NCBI GenBank assembly: GCA_016870235.1
Contig: VGCB01000115.1
Coordinates: 1 to 7,732 of the forward strand
Direction of reading: 5' to 3'
Length of the DNA stretch: 7,732 nt
Source: Actinomycetota bacterium
GTDB lineage: Bacteria > Actinomycetota > Thermoleophilia > Gaiellales > Gaiellaceae
Shown: in pieces, positions 1 to 4,604 of the stretch
Numbering within the stretch: the first letter of the stretch is position 1
Layout of the letters: every line of letters starts with the position of its first letter
The notes under the pieces: model-generated
Databases searched by the model: none
What the model saw: only the letters and a program-made list of their open reading frames with translations
What the model was told of the DNA's origin: nothing
Made by a program: the position numbers and the translations under genes

Positions 1-561
1 GAAGTCGGCGACGCGCATCGAGGCGCGGCGTGTGCGGCCGTCACGGGCCACCTCGGTCGCGGCGATCTCGTCGGTCTCCCGCCGGAAGAGCGCGAGCGCC
101 GCCTCGAGCCCGGCCGCCGCGATCCCGTCGACCTCCTCCGGGTGAAGGACGTACGCAGCGAGCGGCAGGTCGGAGCGGACCGCGAAGACCTCCTGCAGCT
201 CTCGGTCGCGATCGCCCGGCTGCCCCATGAAGCGGCGCCCGATCCGGACGAGGCTCTCGAGCCCGACGGCGAGACCGATCTCCTCCTCCGCCTCGCGCGC
301 GGTCTCGGCGAACGACTCGCCCGCCCGCAGGTGCCCGCCGACGGCGACGTCGAGGAACCCCGGACACGTGTCCTTGGTCAGCGACCGCCGCTGGAAGAGG
401 ACGAACGGCCCCCCGGCGCCGACGCCGCCGACCCACAGGTGCATCGCCGCATGCCAGTCGCCGTCGCGGTGGACGTCGCCGCGCCGCTTGCGCACGCCGA
501 GCGGATGCCCGTACGCGTCGAGGAGGTCGAACTCCTCGTCCTGTGGATCGGTCGAGATCAC
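1..561 (-). CDS. Nudix hydrolase, isopentenyl-diphosphate-isomerase-like group (3' end off window)
   Basis: The visible 187 codons read from a GTG at 561 to the window edge with no stop. The N-terminus (residues 10-44) has the FDLLDAYGHPLG...VHRDGDWH...HLWV pattern common to Nudix proteins related to isopentenyl-diphosphate isomerase and YfcD. The Nudix box lies at residues 76-97 (GHLRAGE...REAEEEIGL), with the metal-binding REAEEE core intact. The spacer between the first Glu (E82) and Arg (R89) is six residues, where the textbook box has seven. A later RELQEVF stretch (120-126) is also typical. Such enzymes hydrolyse or isomerise diphosphate-linked substrates in the cytoplasm; the substrate here cannot be told. 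An alternative in-frame GTG lies at 574-576, and an in-frame TGA sits further upstream. GGTGG just upstream favours the 561 start. It follows the dioxygenase gene by about 75 bases on the same strand, so co-transcription is plausible. Confidence 0.85.
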   Translation of the reverse strand, partial: MISTDPQDEEFDLLDAYGHPLGVRKRRGDVHRDGDWHAAMHLWVGGVGAGGPFVLFQRRSLTKDTCPGFLDVAVGGHLRAGESFAETAREAEEEIGLAVGLESLVRIGRRFMGQPGDRDRELQEVFAVRSDLPLAAYVLHPEEVDGIAAAGLEAALALFRRETDEIAATEVARDGRTRRASMRVADF

Positions 562-636
562 CCCGGATCCACCCACCTGCTCAGCGCGGCCTCCCGGCCG
601 TCAGCCCGAGAACGGCTCTGGCTCGGAACGTCGCAC

Positions 637-1209
637 CTAGAAGCGCTCGAGCACGCCGTTCAGCGCGCCCTCGGCGATCAGCTGATCCTTGAGCTCGTTG
701 CGTCCCGGCGACGGCTCGCGCCGCACGACGCCGTCCTCGTCGACGCGGTACTGGCCGACCCAGTCGAGGCGTGGCGAGTAGACGTGGATGGTGACCGCCG
801 GCTCGCCCTCCCAGTGCTGGACGCGATGGATGTAGCTCGGGTTCCCGTGGCGCGCGTCGCCCGGTCGCAGGTGACGCTCGATCGCCGGCATCCCGTAGCG
901 CATCTGATCCTCCCGCACGGCGCCCGCGGCGACCGCGAGCCCGACCGAGGAGATGTAGTGGTCGTGGAAGCCGGTTCCCTGGCCCGGCATCCAGGAGAGC
1001 ACCCAGGCGTCCATCCGCTCGTCCTCGTACACGAGCTCGTAGCGGCGCTGCGCCCGGTCGATGCGGACGAGCGGCTCCCAGATCTCGGCCCGTGTCACGA
1101 GCGCGCGCGCCACGTCTTCGAGCTCGAGCGGCTGCAGGATGCCGTCGTGCGGCACGAGGTCGCCGAGCGTCTCGAGCGCGCAGGGGAAGAGCGGGGCAGT
1201 GGTCGCCAT
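637..1209 (-). CDS. cysteine dioxygenase family protein (cupin thiol dioxygenase)
   Basis: This is a 190-residue protein, the usual size for type I cysteine dioxygenases, which oxidise a thiol such as cysteine to the sulfinate using mononuclear Fe(II) and O2. The iron ligands are visible by eye alignment with mammalian CDO: H82 and H84 in GTGFHDH, and H128 in YIHRV. The segment HRVQHWEGEPAVTIHVYSP (128-146) follows the family pattern closely and keeps the active-site His142 and Tyr144 (mammalian H155 and Y157). Two substrate-site positions differ. Leu59 stands where CDO has the carboxylate-binding Arg60, and Val89 stands where mammalian CDO has Cys93, so no Cys-Tyr crosslink is possible. True cysteine specificity is therefore uncertain; another small thiol is possible. 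I chose ATG 1209 because a TANNNT hexamer sits 8 bases upstream. An in-frame GTG at 1236 would add nine residues. The Nudix gene follows on the same strand. Confidence 0.88.
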   Translation of the reverse strand: MATTAPLFPCALETLGDLVPHDGILQPLELEDVARALVTRAEIWEPLVRIDRAQRRYELVYEDERMDAWVLSWMPGQGTGFHDHYISSVGLAVAAGAVREDQMRYGMPAIERHLRPGDARHGNPSYIHRVQHWEGEPAVTIHVYSPRLDWVGQYRVDEDGVVRREPSPGRNELKDQLIAEGALNGVLERF

Positions 1210-1217
1210 CCCCCTGG

Positions 1218-1223
1218 ATGGTA
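1218..1223 (-). promoter_or_regulatory. putative -10 element (TACCAT) for the dioxygenase gene
   Basis: Read on the minus strand, TACCAT is followed by eight bases and then ATG at 1209. Transcription would start about two bases before the codon, giving a nearly leaderless mRNA. No convincing -35 hexamer was seen. A purine run (AGGGGG) directly abuts the ATG, too close to act as a normal Shine-Dalgarno. Confidence 0.35.
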
Positions 1224-1272
1224 GGGGAACGATCACCCGGCGCGCGGCCCCTCGACCGCGAGCGTGACGGTA

Positions 1273-1301
1273 TCGACGCGCGTCGCCGAGACTGCTAGGG
1301 T
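1273..1301 (+). promoter_or_regulatory. putative leaderless promoter for the LspA-like gene
   Basis: A TCGACG hexamer (1273-1278, one mismatch from TTGACG) and a TAGGGT hexamer (1296-1301) are separated by 17 bases. Six bases then precede the ATG at 1308, so the expected +1 coincides with the start codon. A GGAG one base before the ATG is too close to be a standard ribosome binding site, which supports leaderless initiation. Confidence 0.45.
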
Positions 1302-1307
1302 CGGAGC

Positions 1308-1766
1308 ATGGCCCGCGTCGCCGTCATGCTGCTCTTCGCGCTGCCGCTCGCCGCCGCGGACCTCGCGCTCAAGGAGGCGATGCCGACGGAGGCCTGGGCG
1401 CTGCATCAGCGCTCGATCCCGTGGCTCTTGATGTGCTGCGTCGTGCTCGTGGGCCTCGTCGCCGTTTGCCGCGTGCCGTCGCGGCTCGTCCCGGTCGCGG
1501 CCGGGATCCTCGCCGCAGGGGTCGTCGGCAACGGCGCCTCGGCGCTCGCGAACGGCCTCGTTGTCCCCAACCCGCTCCTGATCGAGGGCGACTCGACCGT
1601 GATCGCCTACAACCTCGCCGACGTCTGGGCGGTCGCGGGGATTCTCTTCCTCACCGGTGTGCTCGCGACCTGGATGATCCGGAACCGGCACCTCTTCCCG
1701 TCGCGGACGGCGCGGAGCGCAGCCCGGGCCAAGGCTGCCGTCGAGGACGGCGAGGCGATCTTCTAG
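1308..1766 (+). CDS. LspA-like (signal peptidase II fold) membrane protein lacking catalytic residues
   Basis: This 152-residue protein has about four hydrophobic segments (roughly 3-19, 38-55, 60-82 and 100-122) and a basic cytoplasmic-type tail. Several landmarks of lipoprotein signal peptidase LspA appear in order. D18-x3-K22 ends helix 1, like the DQxSK motif. G74-N75 lies in helix 3, followed by a G-x-V-V turn (83-86), and YNLAD (101-105) opens helix 4 in place of FNxAD. The second catalytic Asp (D105) is kept. By alignment, however, the first catalytic Asp of the VVD motif is Pro87, and the conserved Asp-Arg after GN is Ser78-Ala79. LspA normally removes signal peptides from prolipoproteins; this copy is unlikely to do so and may be a paralogue with a binding or scaffold role. 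Start is ATG 1308, positioned at the predicted transcription start. It stands alone, diverging from the dioxygenase and converging on glycyl-tRNA synthetase. Distant homology is judged by eye only. Confidence 0.62.
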   Translation: MARVAVMLLFALPLAAADLALKEAMPTEAWALHQRSIPWLLMCCVVLVGLVAVCRVPSRLVPVAAGILAAGVVGNGASALANGLVVPNPLLIEGDSTVIAYNLADVWAVAGILFLTGVLATWMIRNRHLFPSRTARSAARAKAAVEDGEAIF

Positions 1767-1796
1767 GCGCGCGCCGGGTCGGCCGCGCGTCAGCCG
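1767..1796. terminator. GC-rich inverted repeat between convergent stops
   Basis: The 34 bases between the two convergent stop codons contain CGCGCGCC and GGCCGCGCG arms around a short loop. They can form a hairpin of about eight pairs with one bulged base, usable from either strand. There is no T tract. Position between convergent genes is the main support for a bidirectional terminator. Confidence 0.35.
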
Positions 1797-1800
1797 GCCG

Positions 1801-3159
1801 TCAGTCGAGCTTCGGCGAGCGCCAGGGCGCGTGGAGCCGGTCGAGCAGGAGCGCCCGCACGCCTCCGATCGGGATCCGCTCCTGCGCGAGCGAGTCGCGG
1901 TCGCGGAGCGTCACCGTGTCGTCCTCGAGCGTCTGCTCGTCGATCGTGAGCGCCCACGGCGTCCCGATCTCGTCCTGGCGGCGGTAGCGACGTCCGATCT
2001 GGCCGGAGTCGTCGTACTCGACCGCGAGCACGCGGCGGAGCTCCCCGTAGAGCGCGCGCGCCTTCTCGACCATGCCGGCGTCCTTGGCGATCAGCGGCAG
2101 GACGGCCGCCTTCACCGGCGCGATCCGCGGGTGCAGCCGCAGCACGGTGCGCTCGCGTTCGGCCACGACCTCCTCGTCGTAGGAGTCGACGAGGAACGCG
2201 AGCATCGACCGGTTGACACCGGCCGCGGGCTCGATCACGTGTGGCGTGTACCGCTCCTGCGTCTGGGCGTCGACCCACTCGAGCTTCGTGCCCGAGTGCG
2301 TCGTGTGCTGCGAGAGATCGAAGTCGCCGCGGTTCGCGATCCCCTCGAGCTCCGACCAGCCGATCGGGAAGAGGTACTCGATGTCGCTCGTCCCGCTCGA
2401 GTAGTGCGAGAGCTCGTCGCGGTCGTGCGCCCGCACGCGCAGGTGGCTCTCGCGGATCCCGAGGTCGAGGTACCAGCGCTTCCGCTCCTCGATCCAGTAG
2501 CCGTACCACTCCTCCGCTTCGGTCGGCGGGACGAAGAACTCCATCTCCATCTGCTCGAACTCGAGCGTGCGGAAGATGAAGTTGCCGGGCGTGATCTCGT
2601 TGCGGAACGACTTGCCGACCTGCGCGATCCCGAACGGCGGCTTCCGTCGCGCGAGCTGGGCGACGTTCTTGAAGTTGATGAAGATCCCCTGCGCGGTCTC
2701 CGGGCGGAGGTAGACCTTCGATCCCGTCTCCTCGACCGGGCCGACGCGCGTCTCGAACATGAGGTTGAACTGGCGCGCCTCGGTCAGGTCGCAGTCGGAC
2801 GTCTCTCCCGGGTGCTTGCTGGGCCGCTGGCCGCACTGCAGGTCGCCGATGTGGTCGGCGCGGAACCGCCGCTTGCAGAAGCGGCAGTCGACGAGCGGGT
2901 CGGTGAAGCCGCCGACGTGCCCGGACGCCTCCCACACCTGCGGGTGCAGGATGATCGCCGAGTCGAGCGCGACGATGTCCTCGCGCTCCTGCACCATCGA
3001 CTCGAGCCAGCGGGCCTTCACGTTCTCCTTCAGGAGGACGCCGTAGTGGCCGTAGTCGTACGAGGAGCCGAGGCCGCCGTAGATCTCCGAGGACGGGAAG
3101 ACGAAGCCGCGGCGGCGGCAGAGCGAGACGAGCTTGTCCATTGTCACGACGTCGGGCAT
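1801..3159 (-). CDS. glyQS: glycine--tRNA ligase (homodimeric class II type)
   Basis: This 452-residue cytoplasmic enzyme charges tRNA-Gly with glycine using ATP. It is full length for the single-chain alpha2 type used by actinobacteria, archaea and eukaryotes. The N-terminus carries the family block FPSSEIYGGLGSSYDYG (21-37) and WEASGHVGGFTDPLVDC (76-92). A four-Cys cluster (C92, C95, C109, C123) lies in the insert, possibly a zinc ribbon. Class II motif 2 is at about 183-207 (GKSFRNE then FRTLEFEQME), and the glycine-site region SGTSDIEYLFPIGWSELEG lies at 255-273. Motif 3 is at about 306-323 (PHVIEPAAGVNR), with Asn before the Arg where many relatives have Asp. The anticodon-binding domain spans about 339-445 and ends with the usual IGG-R-LLL stretch. 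ATG 3159 is preferred because a TACCGT hexamer lies seven bases upstream; ATG 3141 (MDKL) is the alternative. It is transcribed away from the M20 gene. Confidence 0.97.
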   Translation of the reverse strand: MPDVVTMDKLVSLCRRRGFVFPSSEIYGGLGSSYDYGHYGVLLKENVKARWLESMVQEREDIVALDSAIILHPQVWEASGHVGGFTDPLVDCRFCKRRFRADHIGDLQCGQRPSKHPGETSDCDLTEARQFNLMFETRVGPVEETGSKVYLRPETAQGIFINFKNVAQLARRKPPFGIAQVGKSFRNEITPGNFIFRTLEFEQMEMEFFVPPTEAEEWYGYWIEERKRWYLDLGIRESHLRVRAHDRDELSHYSSGTSDIEYLFPIGWSELEGIANRGDFDLSQHTTHSGTKLEWVDAQTQERYTPHVIEPAAGVNRSMLAFLVDSYDEEVVAERERTVLRLHPRIAPVKAAVLPLIAKDAGMVEKARALYGELRRVLAVEYDDSGQIGRRYRRQDEIGTPWALTIDEQTLEDDTVTLRDRDSLAQERIPIGGVRALLLDRLHAPWRSPKLD

Positions 3160-3166
3160 GCGGACA

Positions 3167-3172
3167 ACGGTA
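3167..3172 (-). promoter_or_regulatory. putative -10 element (TACCGT) for glyQS
   Basis: On the minus strand TACCGT is followed by seven bases and then ATG 3159, so the expected transcription start is at or one base before the start codon. No good -35 hexamer or Shine-Dalgarno sequence was found upstream. It shares the 119-base divergent intergenic region with the M20 gene promoter. Confidence 0.4.
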
Positions 3173-3266
3173 CCGGCGGGCCGCGGCGGCCATTCCGCCG
3201 ACCGTCCGCCCGAGTCCCCGCGCGCGACCTCGGTCGGGCCGCCCGACCGGGCCGCCGCCCGACACG

Positions 3267-3272
3267 TACGCT
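3267..3272 (+). promoter_or_regulatory. putative -10 element (TACGCT) for the M20 amidohydrolase gene
   Basis: TACGCT is followed by exactly six bases and then GTG 3279, so +1 would be the first base of the start codon (leaderless). No clear -35 hexamer and no Shine-Dalgarno sequence precede the GTG. This placement helped choose the start over upstream in-frame codons. Confidence 0.42.
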
Positions 3273-3278
3273 TCGACC

Positions 3279-4451
3279 GTGACCGACGCTCTCGTGACGC
3301 CGGAGCTGCACGCGCAGGCAGTGGCGTGGCGCCGCCATCTCCACGCGCACCCCGAGGTCGCGTTCGCCGAGCACGAGACCTCGCGCTTCGTCGAGGAGAC
3401 GCTCCGCTCGTTCGGCGGGCTCGAGATCGAGCGGCCGACGCCGACGTCGGTCGTCGCGCGCCTCCGCGGCAGCCGGCCCGGGAAGACCCTGGCGCTGCGC
3501 GCCGACATCGACGCGTTGCCGATCGAGGAGGAGAACGAGGTCGAGTACGCGTCTCGGATCCCGGGCGCGATGCACGCGTGCGGCCACGACGGGCACACGG
3601 CGATGCTGCTGACGGCGGCGCGCGAGCTCGTCCGCCGGCGCGACGAGCTCGCCGGCGAGGTGCGCTTCCTCTTCCAGCACGCGGAGGAGGTGCAGCCCGG
3701 AGGCGCCGTGCAGCTCGTCCGCGGCGGGGTGATGGACGGGGTCGACATGGTCGTCGGCACGCACCTGATGTCGACGATCGAGACCGGCAAGACGGTGATC
3801 GTGCGCGGCGCCGCGATGGCCGCGACGGACACGTTCGAGGCGCGGATCCGCGGCGTCGGCGGCCACGCGGCGATGCCGCAGCTCCTCGTCGACCCGATCC
3901 TCGCCTCGGCCCACGCGGTCACCGCACTGCAGGGGATCGTGTCGAGGTCGGTGTCGCCGCTCGACGCCGCGGTCGTGTCCGTGACCCGGATCGTGGGTGG
4001 GACGGCGACGAACGTGATCCCCGAAGAAGTCGAGCTCTGGGGGACCGTCCGCACGTTCTCGACCGCGGTCAAGGAGCGCGTCCGGGCCCGGATGGAGGAG
4101 GTGCTGCACGGCGTCTGCGACGCCCACGGGGCGACGTACGAGCTGCAGCACGTCGACGGGTGTGCCGCGGTCGTCAACGACGACGGCGTCGCCGAGTACC
4201 TCGAGGGCCTCGTGAGGCTCGACGGCGGCGACGACGCGATCGGCGAGGCGCCGCCGATGATGGGCGGCGAGGACTTCTCCGCCTACCTCGGCGAGGCGCC
4301 GGGGGCGTTCGTCTGGATCGGCTGCCGGAACGACGCGGTCGGTGCGTGCTACCCACACCACCACCCGCGGTTCGCGATCGACGAGGAGGCGATGAAGACC
4401 GGCCTCGCGCTGTTCCAGCGCGTCGCGCTCGACTTCCTCCGGCCCGCCTGA
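3279..4451 (+). CDS. M20 family amidohydrolase (M20D-like metallopeptidase)
   Basis: This 390-residue protein is full length for M20D amidohydrolases, dinuclear metal enzymes that cleave amide bonds in N-acyl amino acids, hippurate-like compounds or auxin conjugates. Metal and catalytic residues are visible: C101 and H103 in HACGHDGH (99-106), E136-E137 in QHAEE, H162 in VVGTH, and a His from the HHHPRF run (360-365). The dimerisation or lid domain begins near residue 180 and contains GGHAAMPQ (194-201) and TATNVIPEEVELWGTVRTF (242-260). The MMGGEDF segment (327-333) is characteristic. Gln201 stands where many members have a second His (HAAMPH). There is no signal peptide, so it is probably cytoplasmic. 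GTG 3279 is chosen because the in-frame extension upstream to 3141 is Arg/Pro-rich, non-conserved and overlaps glyQS. A hairpin follows the stop, so it is probably monocistronic. The exact substrate cannot be assigned. Confidence 0.93.
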   Translation: MTDALVTPELHAQAVAWRRHLHAHPEVAFAEHETSRFVEETLRSFGGLEIERPTPTSVVARLRGSRPGKTLALRADIDALPIEEENEVEYASRIPGAMHACGHDGHTAMLLTAARELVRRRDELAGEVRFLFQHAEEVQPGGAVQLVRGGVMDGVDMVVGTHLMSTIETGKTVIVRGAAMAATDTFEARIRGVGGHAAMPQLLVDPILASAHAVTALQGIVSRSVSPLDAAVVSVTRIVGGTATNVIPEEVELWGTVRTFSTAVKERVRARMEEVLHGVCDAHGATYELQHVDGCAAVVNDDGVAEYLEGLVRLDGGDDAIGEAPPMMGGEDFSAYLGEAPGAFVWIGCRNDAVGACYPHHHPRFAIDEEAMKTGLALFQRVALDFLRPA

Positions 4452-4474
4452 GCCGGGGCGCGAAGGCACTGCAC

Positions 4475-4492
4475 GCCGGCGCTCGCGCCGGC
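4475..4492 (+). terminator. hairpin terminator after the M20 gene
   Basis: GCCGGCG-CTCG-CGCCGGC is a perfect seven-pair GC stem with a four-base loop, 23 bases after the M20 stop. It has no T tract, which is common for high-GC actinobacteria. It separates the M20 gene from the FG-GAP genes. Confidence 0.5.
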
Positions 4493-4544
4493 CGCCGGCG
4501 GCGTTGCCGACGAGGTTTCGCCGCGGGCACGTCGAACGCGTCCG

Positions 4545-4553
4545 GGAACCGTG
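4545..4553 (+). promoter_or_regulatory. GGAACCGTG motif upstream of first FG-GAP gene
   Basis: This 9-mer lies 60 bases before ATG 4605 and recurs upstream of the second FG-GAP gene at 6831-6839. GGAAC resembles the -35 element of ECF-type sigma factor promoters, but no matching -10 element at the usual spacing was convincing. It may be a shared regulatory site or residual duplication homology. Confidence 0.25.
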
Positions 4554-4593
4554 TGTCCGGCGTGCTCGACCGAGCAGTCCGCCGGTGGGAGAG

Positions 4594-4599
4594 AAGGAG
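4594..4599 (+). promoter_or_regulatory. ribosome binding site for first FG-GAP gene
   Basis: AAGGAG is five bases upstream of ATG 4605. It fixes that start over an in-frame GTG at 4551 and shows that this gene, unlike its left neighbours, has a leadered mRNA. Confidence 0.7.
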
Positions 4600-4604
4600 C
4601 GTCG

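Noticed and set aside
562..636. Terminator between the dioxygenase and Nudix genes
   Set aside because: Only short four-pair stems (AGCC/GGCT) were found, so read-through from the dioxygenase to the Nudix gene remains likely.
142..1224. 360-codon plus-strand open frame over the Nudix and dioxygenase genes
   Set aside because: It is antisense to two genes with clear catalytic motifs and has no domain-like content of its own.
3160..3278. Possible tRNA or riboswitch in the divergent region upstream of glyQS
   Set aside because: No cloverleaf, T-box or glycine-riboswitch-like conserved segment could be made out in the 119 bases; only -10-like elements are supported.
1831..3282. 483-codon plus-strand open frame antisense to glyQS
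   Set aside because: The Arg/Val/Leu/Asp-rich shadow mirrors glyQS codons; no family motif is seen.
1790..4177. 795-codon open frame on the minus strand across glyQS and the M20 gene
   Set aside because: Composition is Arg/Ala/Ser/Pro-rich without recognisable domains, and it overlaps two clearly conserved genes. It is a GC-bias shadow.
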